The notes under the pieces: model-generated
The model's database searches: none
The model's input: the letters and a program-made list of their open reading frames with translations, nothing else
Told to the model about the DNA's origin: nothing
Made by a program: the position numbers and the translations under genes
Shown: in pieces, positions 44,301 to 53,150 of the stretch
Layout: each line of letters begins with the position of its first letter
Position numbering within the stretch: position 1 is the first letter of the stretch
NCBI GenBank assembly: GCA_938027685.1
Contig: CALJAM010000030.1
Coordinates: 1-64,000, forward strand
DNA: 64,000 nt
Source of the DNA: an uncultured Bryobacteraceae bacterium
GTDB taxonomy: Bacteria; Acidobacteriota; Terriglobia; Bryobacterales; Bryobacteraceae
Reading direction: 5' to 3'

Positions 44301-44983
44301 GATACCGTAACATCCGCCGGCGGCTCCCCCGCGGGCTCCTGCGCCGCCTGCTGCCCTTCGAAGCGGCCATCGAAGACGCCGTGAAGGCTTTCGCCGCCTC
44401 CCTGCCCGCCGGCGCGCGGCTTCTGGACGCCGGCGCCGGCGAAGGCGCCTACGCGGGTTACTTCTCGCGGCACCAGTATGTGGGGGTGGACCTGGCCGTG
44501 GGCGACCCCGGATGGGATTACAGCCGCCTCGACGTGATCGCGGACCTGGCCGCTCTTCCCTTCCCCGACGGTTGCTTTCACGCCTGCCTTAACATCGTCA
44601 CGCTGGAGCATGTGCGCGATCCCGCGCGTGTGCTGGGCGAGATCGCGCGCGTACTTTCGCCAGGAGGCCGCTTGCTGCTGGTCGTGCCCCTGGAGTGGGA
44701 AATACACCAGGCGCCCCACGACTATTTTCGCTTCACGCGCTACGGCGTGGCGTACTTGCTCGAGCGGGCCGGATTGCGCATGGAGAGTCTGGAGGCGGCG
44801 GGAGGCTTCTTCCGGCTGCTGGCCAGGCGTCTGCTGAATGGCCTGCAGTTTTTCCATGGTCCCGGCTGGGCGCTGGCGGCGCTGCTGGTCGTTCCCGCGG
44901 CGCTGGTTCTGCCATGCCTGGACCGACTTGACCGGGAACGCAATTTCACGCTGGGGTACCTATGCACCGCCGTCAAGCCCTGA
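44297..44983 (+). CDS. SAM-dependent methyltransferase (Methyltransf_11 type)
   Basis: This 228-residue protein starts at GTG 44297, which overlaps the stop of the previous gene. The class I fold shows LLDAGAGEGAYAGYF, VGVDLAVG, and VTLEHVRDPARVLGEIARVLSPGGRLLLVVPLEWE. The C-terminus has a hydrophobic segment (WALAALLVVPAALVLPCL). It lies in an operon with GT2 and the first methyltransferase, so it should act on the same glycan. It ends 22 bp inside the M28 peptidase gene. Confidence 0.82.
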   Translation: MRYRNIRRRLPRGLLRRLLPFEAAIEDAVKAFAASLPAGARLLDAGAGEGAYAGYFSRHQYVGVDLAVGDPGWDYSRLDVIADLAALPFPDGCFHACLNIVTLEHVRDPARVLGEIARVLSPGGRLLLVVPLEWEIHQAPHDYFRFTRYGVAYLLERAGLRMESLEAAGGFFRLLARRLLNGLQFFHGPGWALAALLVVPAALVLPCLDRLDRERNFTLGYLCTAVKP

Positions 44984-45843
44984 TCGCCGCTGTGGCCTTC
45001 GCGTGGCAGGCCTGCGGGCAAGTTCGGCCCGGCGAGTTCAGCGGGGAGGCCGCCTTGCGCCACGCCCGCCACGCCGCCGCCTTGGGTCCTCGTCCTCCCG
45101 GCTCGGCGGCGCTCGAGCAGTTGCGTTCGTACATCGTGAAAGAGCTGGAAAAGCTGCGCTGCGAGCTATTGCGCGATCGATTCACGGCCGAGACCCCGCT
45201 CGGTCCTATGAAAATGGAAAACCTGATTGCGCGATTCGCGGGCCGCAGCGGTCGGGCGGTGGCCATCACCGGACATTACGAAACCAAATGGATGCCGGAC
45301 ATTCGCTTCGTAGGGGCGAACGACGGGGGCGCCTCCACGGGTTTCTTGCTGGAACTGGCCCGGGTGGTTTCGCAAAGCGGATTTCGCAACGAAATCCTGA
45401 TCGTTTTTTTCGACGGAGAAGAGTCCTTCGGCCCCTGGTCGGAGACGGACGGCCTTTACGGCAGCCGCCACCTCGCCGCCCGGTGGGCCACGGATTCGAC
45501 GCTGTCTCGCCTGAAGGCGCTCATCAACGTGGACATGATCGGCGACCGCGACCTGGGCATCCTGCGCGAGATGCATTCCACGCCGTGGCTGCGCGAACTG
45601 GTTTGGCGAACTGCGGCCGAGCTGGGCCTCGGGCGTCACTTCCTCGACCGCGAAGCCTGGGTGGAGGACGACCATGTTCCCTTCTTACGCCGCGGCGTGA
45701 GCGCAGTCAATCTGATTGACTTCGAGTACGGCCCGGCCAACAGCTATTGGCACACCGAGCAGGACACGCCTGACAAGCTGAGCGCCGAGAGCTTCGCGGT
45801 GGTGGGCCGCGTGGTCCTGGAAGTCCTGCGAAAGCTGGAATGA
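44962..45843 (+). CDS. M28-family zinc peptidase / glutaminyl-cyclase-like
   Basis: This 293-residue exported protein has a signal (RQALIAAVAFAWQACG). It carries the M28 metal ligands GHYETKW, GANDGGASTG, FFDGEESF, NVDMIGD and NSYWHTEQDTPDKLS. The double-zinc set (His, Asp, Glu-Glu, Asp, His) is essentially complete. It could be an aminopeptidase or a glutaminyl cyclase; the size and the WHTEQDT motif suit both. A lipobox-like AWQAC is also present. Confidence 0.85.
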   Translation: MHRRQALIAAVAFAWQACGQVRPGEFSGEAALRHARHAAALGPRPPGSAALEQLRSYIVKELEKLRCELLRDRFTAETPLGPMKMENLIARFAGRSGRAVAITGHYETKWMPDIRFVGANDGGASTGFLLELARVVSQSGFRNEILIVFFDGEESFGPWSETDGLYGSRHLAARWATDSTLSRLKALINVDMIGDRDLGILREMHSTPWLRELVWRTAAELGLGRHFLDREAWVEDDHVPFLRRGVSAVNLIDFEYGPANSYWHTEQDTPDKLSAESFAVVGRVVLEVLRKLE

Positions 45844-45852
45844 AGCCGCGGT

Positions 45853-46755
45853 TCAGGTCTCCGGACGGTCCCTGCGAGCCGGATCCTCGGGATCAAACAG
45901 CGGCCCGTCCGGGCCCCAATCTTCGGCGGCAAACATCCGGCCCTGCCCGCCGGCGCCGCTCAGTTCCTTCACCGCGAAACGCGCTGTGTCGCCCTGCACG
46001 TGGACCCACACGTGGTGGTAGAAGAAGCCGCGCGAGAAATTCGCCGGGTCGGAGAGATATCGCGCAAGGTTCGCGCCGGAGCTGCCGACGATCATGTACG
46101 TCACGCCGTCCCAGGCAAGGCGCGCGAAGTTATGCGTATGCCCGCTGATGACGTAATCGACGCCGTACTCCCGCGCGAGCTGGTGCAGGCGAAACTCGCG
46201 GGATCCAAGGCGCACCGGCGCGAGCCAGAAGGGCTTGTGCAGGAACACAAACTTCGGCCGACGTCCCCGGTGAGCGCGGAGATCGCGTTCCAGGAACTCG
46301 TACTGCTCGTCGCCAAGCGCGGTCGTTTGACTGTTGTCCAGCACCACGAAATGGGCGTTCTGATAGTCGAAGCTGTACGGCGGCTTCCGCCCTGCGTATT
46401 TTTCGAACAGCCGGCGCGAGTGCTCGCTCCAGATGTCGTGGTTGCCGGGGACCAGAAAGAGCTGGTGACGCCGGTACCGCTCCAGCGTGGGCAGCACCTG
46501 TTGCCAATCGGCTTCGGCTCGGTCGTCCCGCCCGCCCTGAATCGTGTCGCCCACGTTGATCACGAAGGCCGGCCCCAGCAGGGCGATTTCGCGCCAGATC
46601 CGCCCGTAGATTTCCGGAGCTGGGGAGCCCGTGCGGTCGCCGAGGATCGAAAAGTGAAAGTCGTTGGCCTGCGGCTGCGCGGTCGGTAAGGCCCACCCGA
46701 CAAACAGCAGCGCCGCCAGAATCAGGGAAGCCGCCATCCAGGGGTTTCGTCGCAT
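45853..46755 (-). CDS. exported metallophosphoesterase
   Basis: This 300-residue protein with a signal anchor (MAASLILAALLFVGWALP) belongs to the calcineurin-like family: HFSILGDRTGS, INVGDTIQGG, LVPGNHDIWSE, VLDNSQTT, FLHKPFW, VISGHTHNF. All dimetal ligands are present; the first motif is DRTG where DxH is usual. The substrate is unknown. ATG 46755 has CACAAT 6 nt upstream, a near-consensus leaderless arrangement. It is convergent with the M28 gene. Confidence 0.85.
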   Translation of the reverse strand: MRRNPWMAASLILAALLFVGWALPTAQPQANDFHFSILGDRTGSPAPEIYGRIWREIALLGPAFVINVGDTIQGGRDDRAEADWQQVLPTLERYRRHQLFLVPGNHDIWSEHSRRLFEKYAGRKPPYSFDYQNAHFVVLDNSQTTALGDEQYEFLERDLRAHRGRRPKFVFLHKPFWLAPVRLGSREFRLHQLAREYGVDYVISGHTHNFARLAWDGVTYMIVGSSGANLARYLSDPANFSRGFFYHHVWVHVQGDTARFAVKELSGAGGQGRMFAAEDWGPDGPLFDPEDPARRDRPET

Positions 46756-46850
46756 GCCTTCATTGTGCCTGAACAGTGCGCGGGCCTGCGAGTTCGTGAC
46801 CGTCGCGCCCACTATCTTTCGATGAGCCTCTCCGCGCGCGGGATGAAGCG

Positions 46851-48695
46851 ATGAATTGGCTCGACAGCTGGATTGCCGCGTGGATGCTTCCTCTCGCCCT
46901 CTGGCTGCTGGCGAGCGGCCTGGACGACCTGCTGGTGGATCTGGTCTGGCTGGCGTACGTGTTGCGTGGCGGCGCTCGGAGCGCCCCGCCCGATCAGCGC
47001 GAACTCACCGCAGCGCCGCGCCGGCGCATCGCGATCTGGGTGCCGCTCTGGCGGGAGCACCGCGTGATCGGGCGCATGCTCGAGCGTAACCTCGCCGCCT
47101 GCACTTACGAGCCTTTCGAGGTCTTCCTCGGCTGCTATCCCAACGACGAACCCACGCTGGAAGCGGCCAAGGAAGCCGCAGCCCGCCATCCCAATGTGCA
47201 CGTCGCGCTCTGTCCGCACGACGGCCCGACTTCCAAGGCGGATTGTCTGAACTGGATTTACCGGGGCATGCTCGCCTATGAGCGGGAACGCGGCGTGCGC
47301 TTCGAGATCGTCGTCACCCATGACGCCGAAGATTGGATTCATCCGCTCGAGCTTGACTGGATCAACTACTATGCGGCCCGTTACGACATGATCCAGATCC
47401 CGGTCTTCCCGCTGCCGACGCCGCTCCGTCACCTGACGCACGGCATCTACTGCGACGAGTTCGCCGAGTATCAGATGAAAGACGTGCCGGTGCGCCTGCG
47501 GATGGGGGCGGCGCTGCCCGGCAACGGCGTGGGCACAGGTTATACGCGTCGTGCCATCGAGCTGCTGGCGGCGTGCGAGAACGGCTCCGTGTTCGATGCC
47601 GCGGCGCTGACCGAGGACTACGCCAGCGGGCTGCGCCTGTTCAGGCTCGGGTGTCGGCAATGGTTTGTGGGTCCGCACTTTCTAGCACACGCGCCCGTCG
47701 CTACGCGCGAATTCTTCCCGCAATCCTTTCGCTCGGCCGCACGCCAGCGCAAGCGCTGGGTCACCGGCATTGCCCTGCAAGGCTGGCGACGATTCGGCTG
47801 GCGGGGCAGGCTCCCGGAAATTTATTTCCTCTGGAGGGACCGTAAGGGCCTGATCGGTAACCCGCTGTCGGTCCTGGTGAACTTCGTCTTCTTGTACGGA
47901 CTGCTCACGTGGTTGATCGCGCGGGCGTCGGGGACCCAGTGGGGCCTCGGACAGGCAGTCGGGCAACTCTGGCCGTTAACTGCGACGCTGCTCTTTCAAA
48001 TATGGCGGATGGCGGTGCGCTGCGTCTTGGTGGCCAGGGTGTACGGCTGGAAGTTCGCCCTGGGTGCGCCGCTGCGGATCCTCTGGGCGAATCTAATCAA
48101 CGCCGCCGCCACGCTGGGCGCTGTGACGGACTACGCGCACGCGCGTTTGCGCAAGCGACCCTTGCGATGGGCCAAAACCGAGCACCGTTACCCCCGCCGC
48201 GCCGTAACGGTGGAGACCCGGCCTCGCCTGGGCGAGTTGCTGGTCCGGTCAGGCCGGCTGCGTCCGGAGGAAGTGGAAGAGGCCCTGGCACGCAAGCCCG
48301 CAGACCTGCGCCTCGGAGAATATCTGGTGAAGCTCCGACGCGTGGATGAAAAGACCGTCTATGCTGCGCTGAGTCGGCAGCAGGATTTGCCCCTAGTGGA
48401 CCTGCATGCGGACAACGTGCACCGGACGATTGCGCGCAGTCTGCCGGCGGCGGTCATCCGCCGGTGGAAGGTGTTGCCCTTCAGGGTCGCCAGCGGGAAT
48501 CTGTATGTGGCCAGCCCCGAGATTCCCTCCGATGACATGGAGCGAGACTTGCGTCGATACACGAGGCTCGAGATTCGCTTCCACCTCATCCCGCCCGCCG
48601 ATTACGACAGGCTCGAACGTGCCGTACTGGGAAGTGCCCGTCAGGTTGTCCCCACTGATCGCTCTCCCGGCCGTCCCGATGTGCGCTATCGTTGA
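46851..48695 (+). CDS. NfrB-like glycosyltransferase with C-terminal MshEN-like domain
   Basis: This 614-residue inner-membrane protein has an N-terminal helix, then a GT2 domain resembling phage N4 adsorption protein B (NfrB): AIWVPLWREHRVIGRMLERN, LGCYPNDEPT, HDAEDWIHPLEL (DxD-like), LTEDYASGLRLF, QRKRW (QxxRW). Several helices follow. Residues about 458-590 form an MshEN-like module with two RLGxxLV repeats (RLGELLVRSGRLRPEEVEEAL and RLGEYLVKLRRVDEKTVYAAL) and ALSRQQDLPLVDL. In E. coli NfrB that domain binds c-di-GMP and switches on the secretion of a surface polymer, so the same control is inferred here. Confidence 0.87.
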   Translation: MNWLDSWIAAWMLPLALWLLASGLDDLLVDLVWLAYVLRGGARSAPPDQRELTAAPRRRIAIWVPLWREHRVIGRMLERNLAACTYEPFEVFLGCYPNDEPTLEAAKEAAARHPNVHVALCPHDGPTSKADCLNWIYRGMLAYERERGVRFEIVVTHDAEDWIHPLELDWINYYAARYDMIQIPVFPLPTPLRHLTHGIYCDEFAEYQMKDVPVRLRMGAALPGNGVGTGYTRRAIELLAACENGSVFDAAALTEDYASGLRLFRLGCRQWFVGPHFLAHAPVATREFFPQSFRSAARQRKRWVTGIALQGWRRFGWRGRLPEIYFLWRDRKGLIGNPLSVLVNFVFLYGLLTWLIARASGTQWGLGQAVGQLWPLTATLLFQIWRMAVRCVLVARVYGWKFALGAPLRILWANLINAAATLGAVTDYAHARLRKRPLRWAKTEHRYPRRAVTVETRPRLGELLVRSGRLRPEEVEEALARKPADLRLGEYLVKLRRVDEKTVYAALSRQQDLPLVDLHADNVHRTIARSLPAAVIRRWKVLPFRVASGNLYVASPEIPSDDMERDLRRYTRLEIRFHLIPPADYDRLERAVLGSARQVVPTDRSPGRPDVRYR

Positions 48696-48732
48696 ACTGG
48701 GCGCTGAGCTGCGAACTGGGCGCTGAGCTGCG
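48694..48732. repeat. 19-bp exact tandem duplication
   Basis: GAACTGGGCGCTGAGCTGC occurs twice head to tail immediately after the NfrB-like stop codon region. It is probably a slippage duplication. A shorter third partial unit (GTCGGGCGCTGCG) follows. Confidence 0.6.
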
Positions 48733-48798
48733 TCGGGCGCTGCGACGTGATGATTGGGCGCGTCGGCGCGCGTCCGCAACGGGCAGACGGAACGGGAG

Positions 48799-49011
48799 AT
48801 GAGCGCGCGGCATCGCTGGTTTCTGATCGGGGCGTGCTTGCTGCTGTTTCTGGCCTCGGCCGGCCTCGTCATTCACTTCTTGCCCCGTCCGCTCAGCCGC
48901 GGCGACTATCTGGTGGCCGGATCGATAGCGACGCTGCTCACGCTGCTGGCCCTGTTCATTTACTTCCTGGTGGCCGGATTCATCACCGGTCGTTTTGGCC
49001 GGAAGCGCTAG
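48799..49011 (+). CDS. small two-helix membrane protein
   Basis: This 70-residue protein has two membrane segments (FLIGACLLLFLASAGLVIHFL and YLVAGSIATLLTLLALFIYFL) separated by a loop, and a basic end. The ribosome site is unconvincing (GGGAG touches the ATG). It overlaps the convergent sugar kinase gene by 29 bp. It could accompany the NfrB-like enzyme, as small subunits do for such synthases; this is inference. Confidence 0.55.
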   Translation: MSARHRWFLIGACLLLFLASAGLVIHFLPRPLSRGDYLVAGSIATLLTLLALFIYFLVAGFITGRFGRKR

Positions 49012-49942
49012 GCTCCCAGATGCGTCGGGTTTCTACGCCTTTGTAAATCGCGCGGGTCTCGGCCAGCGACGCGAATCGTACGCCCGGCAAGGTCGCCGAG
49101 GCGGTGCCCGCAGCGACGGCCCAACGCAAGGCGTCCACGGAATCCGAACCCTGCCGGCACGCCCACACGAAGGCCGCGGCTAGGGCGTCGCCCGCCCCGA
49201 TCGGACACACGGCCTGGACGGGCGGCGGCACCGCCTCGAAAACGCCGTCCGGGAACGCGCCCACGGCTCCTTGGCTGCCCAGTGACAGCACGACCGAGAC
49301 CGCGCCCATCCGCCGGATGCGCTCAGCGGCGCGCAGGGCGTGCGTCCTCGTCACCAAGGCCGTCTCCAGCAGCCGCTCCGCCTCCTGCTGGTTGGGCGTC
49401 ACCACGGTGGGTCCGGCGGCGATTCCCGCACGCAACGGAGGTCCGTCCGTATCGAGCAGTGTCTTGACGCCACGCTCGTGAGCCATGCGGATCAGCGACG
49501 CGTAGAACGAATCCGGCACCCCGGGCGGTAGGCTCCCGCACAGCATCAGCCACTCCGCGCTGTCCAGCCGCCGCAGCACGGCTGCCTCGATACGCGCCAC
49601 TTCTTCGGGGCGCAGCTCCGGACCTAACTCGTTGAGCTTGATGGTCAGTCCCTGCCGGTCGCTGATCGCGAGGTTGGTCCGAATCTCACTCGCGATCGGC
49701 ACCAGTTCGAAAGGGAAGCCGCATTTCTGGAGGTAGCGCTCGAACCGGCGTCCGGCATCACCCCCTGCAGTGGCCAGAGCGAAAGTGGCCGCTCCGAAGG
49801 AGTGCAGGACGCGCGAGGCGTTGATGCCGCGCCCCCCCGCGGACTCGGTGTTCTCGAGGATGTAAGTGCGGTCCTCGAAAACCAACCGATCGGTGGTGAT
49901 CGTCCGGTCGATCGCCGGATTGATGGTCAGCGTGACAATCAA
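48983..49942 (-). CDS. PfkB-family 1-phosphofructokinase/hexose kinase
   Basis: This 319-residue ribokinase-superfamily kinase begins IVTLTINPAIDRTIT. It contains ESAGGRGINASRVLHSFG, the body motif GLTIKLNELGPEL and SAEWLMLCGSLPPGVP, and the catalytic PIGAGDALAAAF (GAGD Asp base). It phosphorylates fructose-1-phosphate or tagatose-6-phosphate-type substrates. I choose TTG 49942 over ATG 49951, because that ATG sits inside a TAGAAT -10 box which ends exactly 7 nt before the TTG, and because homologues begin at this residue. It is divergent from the sulfatase. Confidence 0.87.
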   Translation of the reverse strand: MIVTLTINPAIDRTITTDRLVFEDRTYILENTESAGGRGINASRVLHSFGAATFALATAGGDAGRRFERYLQKCGFPFELVPIASEIRTNLAISDRQGLTIKLNELGPELRPEEVARIEAAVLRRLDSAEWLMLCGSLPPGVPDSFYASLIRMAHERGVKTLLDTDGPPLRAGIAAGPTVVTPNQQEAERLLETALVTRTHALRAAERIRRMGAVSVVLSLGSQGAVGAFPDGVFEAVPPPVQAVCPIGAGDALAAAFVWACRQGSDSVDALRWAVAAGTASATLPGVRFASLAETRAIYKGVETRRIWEPSASGQNDR

Positions 49943-50009
49943 AACGATCATTCTACCGCCGCAGCAGGCGCCGTGAGATTTCGCGCGATTGTGGTATGCT
50001 TGCCGCGGG

Positions 50010-51422
50010 ATGTCGGGAGCAACAAGACGTGAGTTCTTCAGCGCGCTGGCGGGCGCCATGGTCGCGGCCGCTCGTCCCGCCGGCCGTCGCAACGTGCTTT
50101 TTATCGCGATCGACGACCTGAATGATTGGGTCGGCTGTTTGGGCGGCCATCCGGACGTGCGGACGCCGAACCTCGACCGACTCGCTGCGCGCGGCCTCCT
50201 GTTTACCAACGCGCACTGCGCCGCGCCGCTCTGCAATCCCTCGCGGGCGGCCCTCATGACGGGTTTGCGACCCTCGAGCACCGGCGTCTACGACAACCGC
50301 CAGCCGTTCCGTAAGGCCGCCCCGTCGCGGGATGCGATCACCTTGCCGCAGCATTTCATGACGCAGGGCTACCGCGTGGTAGGCGGAGGCAAGATCTACC
50401 ATGGCAGCTTCCCCGATCCCGTGAGTTGGCAGGAGTATTTTCCCTCCCAACAACAGACCAAGCCGCCCGATCCCATGCCGCGGCAACGACCCCTCAACGG
50501 TATCCCCGACACGGGCCACTTCGACTGGGGGCCGCTCGACGTGCCCGACAGCGAAATGGGTGACTGGAAAGTGGCTGAGTGGGCCCGCCGCGAGCTGGGC
50601 CGCAAACACGACCGTCCCTTTTTCCTTGCGGTGGGTTTTTTCCGACCGCACCTGCCCTGGTACGTACCGCGGAAGTACTTCGAAATGTATCCCGAGGAAA
50701 AAGTGACGCTGCCGCTGGTCAAGGACGACGACCTGGACGACGTGCCGCCCATCGGTCGCAGGTTCGCGCGCCCGGAGGGTGATCACCGGAAGGTCATCCA
50801 ATACGGCCAGTGGCGCAAGGCGGTGCAGGCATACCTGGCCTCCATCAGTTTCGTCGATACTCAGGTCGGGCGCGTGCTCGAGGCTCTGGACGAGGGGCCC
50901 AATGTGCAGGATACGCTCATCGTGCTTTGGAGCGATCACGGCTGGCACTTGGGCGAGAAGCTGCACTGGCGCAAGTTCGCGCTCTGGGAGGAAGCCACCC
51001 ACAACGTGCTCATTTTCGCAGTGCCTGGCCTGACGCGACCCGGCAGTCGCTGCTCCCGGCCTGTGAGCTTGATGGACATCTACCCCACGCTGGTCGACCT
51101 ATGCGAGCTGCCGCGCCGCTCCGGGCTCGAGGGCGTGAGCCTGATGCCGTTGCTTCGGAACCCGGCCGCGGCCTGGGACCGACCGGCGGTGACCACCTAT
51201 CTGAGGGGCAACCACTCGGTGCGGAGCGAACGCTGGCGCTACATCCGCTATCGTGACGGGACCGAGGAACTTTACGACCACCTGAACGACGAGCTCGAGT
51301 GGCATAACCTGGCGGACAAGTCGGAGTATCACACCATCAAGCAGGAATTGGCGCGCTGGCTGCCGGCCGCCGACGCAGCGGACGGCCCCCGGGAAGAGGG
51401 CGTCTCCGAGGCCGAGGACTGA
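50010..51422 (+). CDS. Tat-exported sulfatase, iduronate-sulfatase-like
   Basis: This 470-residue alkaline-phosphatase-superfamily enzyme has a Tat signal (TRREFFSALAGAMVAAA). The metal ligands are in NVLFIAIDDLNDWVG. The formylglycine signature is Cys75 in CNPSRAALMTG; the FGly-generating enzyme must act on it. The later sites are GGGKIYHG, PFFLAVGFFRPHLPW, and LWSDHGWHLGEKLHWRK. This set is typical of iduronate-2-sulfatase and choline-sulfatase-like enzymes. No formylglycine-generating enzyme is in the window. It would desulfate sulfated polysaccharides. A TATGCT box lies 9 nt before the ATG. Confidence 0.9.
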   Translation: MSGATRREFFSALAGAMVAAARPAGRRNVLFIAIDDLNDWVGCLGGHPDVRTPNLDRLAARGLLFTNAHCAAPLCNPSRAALMTGLRPSSTGVYDNRQPFRKAAPSRDAITLPQHFMTQGYRVVGGGKIYHGSFPDPVSWQEYFPSQQQTKPPDPMPRQRPLNGIPDTGHFDWGPLDVPDSEMGDWKVAEWARRELGRKHDRPFFLAVGFFRPHLPWYVPRKYFEMYPEEKVTLPLVKDDDLDDVPPIGRRFARPEGDHRKVIQYGQWRKAVQAYLASISFVDTQVGRVLEALDEGPNVQDTLIVLWSDHGWHLGEKLHWRKFALWEEATHNVLIFAVPGLTRPGSRCSRPVSLMDIYPTLVDLCELPRRSGLEGVSLMPLLRNPAAAWDRPAVTTYLRGNHSVRSERWRYIRYRDGTEELYDHLNDELEWHNLADKSEYHTIKQELARWLPAADAADGPREEGVSEAED

Positions 51423-51473
51423 CTGCTCGCAGAGCGCCCCTGTCGAGTCATTTGACCCGCTAATCCCGCTAAC

Positions 51474-52459
51474 TTAAGGGCCAAGCATTGGGTCACGAAG
51501 GAGGTAAGCCGGCGGGATGAGGTTACGCGCGCAAACTGCGGCGCTTTGTGCGCGGCCCATGGTTCCGAGTGACTCATTGCGGCGTGGTTCCATCTGCTTG
51601 CGCGGCGTGACCGGATCGAGACTTTCGTAGTGTTGCTCGAACCTCTGGCGGGCCATCCGACTGAGCCGGCCGTGGTCGGCAGGCGTAACTAGGGGGTGGC
51701 CGCCAGCTCGTTACGGCGGTGAAAGTTGCTGCGCGGCCGCGTTTTGACCTCCAGGCGCATCACCGGCTCGAAGTAGTTGCGCCACGGGCTCCAAAGCCGC
51801 TGCAGATCCTTCCAGAGGTCCTGCCATAGGCCGCCGCTCGCCTGGTGCCGGACTAACGGCTTGTGCACTTGAATCCCGTTCTCCTGCTTCACGCAGCTTG
51901 ACTCTTTCCTTTTCAGCGGACGGCAGCGCTACAGGGGGATCCGGTTCGAGCGGTGGTCCGGCAGCAGGCCCTGGATCGCCGAGCTGTCATTGTCGGGATG
52001 GATCTCGCGCAGGTGGGAGGGCAGCGAGAGGCGCATGGCCTCCAGGGTGCAGCGCGTGCTTGCTTGGGTGCGATCGCTGACCCATTCACCCTCCTCCAGT
52101 TCAAGGCGATTTCCGCGCTCGAGAGGGCCCACAAGAAGCTGCATGCGGCGGACTGGCCGCAGTGGGCGACGAAGTCCGGTGACAGCACGCCCACCTGGCG
52201 GCGATCCCACTCCTCGGTCACTTTCAACGGGGTCTGCTCCAGCAACAGCCGCCCGATCGAACCCGGGCGCTGCGGCGCCAACCGCAGCCGGCGCCGTTCC
52301 CCGGCAGGCAAACGGTCGGCCGTCTTGGCCGAGAGGGCTACCGGCTTCTCGGCGACTACCCCGGAGCACTGCCGGTAACCACGCTGCCGCAGGCGAGGCA
52401 CGTGCTCGCGCAATAGGGCCGCCACCGGCTCGCCGCAGGGATAATCGAACAGCGCTCAC
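51474..52459 (-). pseudogene. decayed DDE/integrase-core transposase (ISNCY-like)
   Basis: Conserved pieces of one transposase occur in order on the minus strand but in different frames. From about 52450: FDYPCGEPVAALLREHVPRL, then EWDRRQVGVLSPDFVAHCG. From about 52035: LPSHLREIHPDNDSS and RIPL. From 51892: SPWRNYFEPVMRLEVKTR. From 51656: ARQRFEQHYESLDPV to a stop near 51474. These match integrase-core transposases (EWDDAKPGFVEIDLVAHCG, DSDNGSEF, NFFQPVLKL). At least three frameshifts and altered catalytic residues make it dead. Its N-terminal HTH is missing. Confidence 0.78.
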
Positions 52460-53150
52460 AACTTCACCAGAAGTGTATCGAAAAAGTTATTCGGGCATTG
52501 CCATCGAGAGTTACTAAGTGCCGGAAATGGTTGATTTTGAAGATATTTCGGCAAGCCACGCGATCGTCTCGCCGTGCCGGTGGAATTTGCCGACAGGCTC
52601 CTATTACCATCCCCCGAATGCACCTACAGCAGCGGGGCTCCGCGCAATGAAGATACCGATTTTGGGCTGTCAAAGGACTGCGGCGCCTCGCGCTCGCGGA
52701 GGATTCGAGGGCGGACCGATACAATCAAGGCCGCCAGGCTCCGCGCCTACTCGTGATAACGGCGCTCGTGCCGCACGGCTTCGGGCGACGCACGCCTGCT
52801 CGAATGCGGCCGGCGGAATGCGAATCTCTGCGCACCGGACTACCAAGGGACCTCAGCCGTAGCTCCTGCCGGCGGGCGGCCAGGCAATCCCGCGGAGTCG
52901 GCTTCGGCGACACGGGCCTCCAGGGAGAGGGAAGACTGCGAGGCCCGCGGGGTGAGAGGTTTTCAGCATCTACGCCGGAGGTTTGCTTGAACGAAGGCCT
53001 CCGTAAGGATGAATCGCGTTCGCGCGAGGCATGGATCAGGTTGCGGCGAGTCTTTGCAGCCGGGTCTCGTACGGGCCGAAGCAGACAAGGGAGGTTCTTT
53101 CCGGGCGTTGTGCTCCGCGTCATCGGGCGCCGGAATAAGACGATCCTGGC
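52460..53150. other. 690-bp region without a supported gene, lower GC in its first part
   Basis: No frame here has family motifs or a good start. The part near 52480-52640 is visibly less GC-rich than the surroundings (for example GGTTGATTTTGAAGATATTTC), suggesting imported sequence attached to the transposase remnant. I see no stable RNA. Confidence 0.35.
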
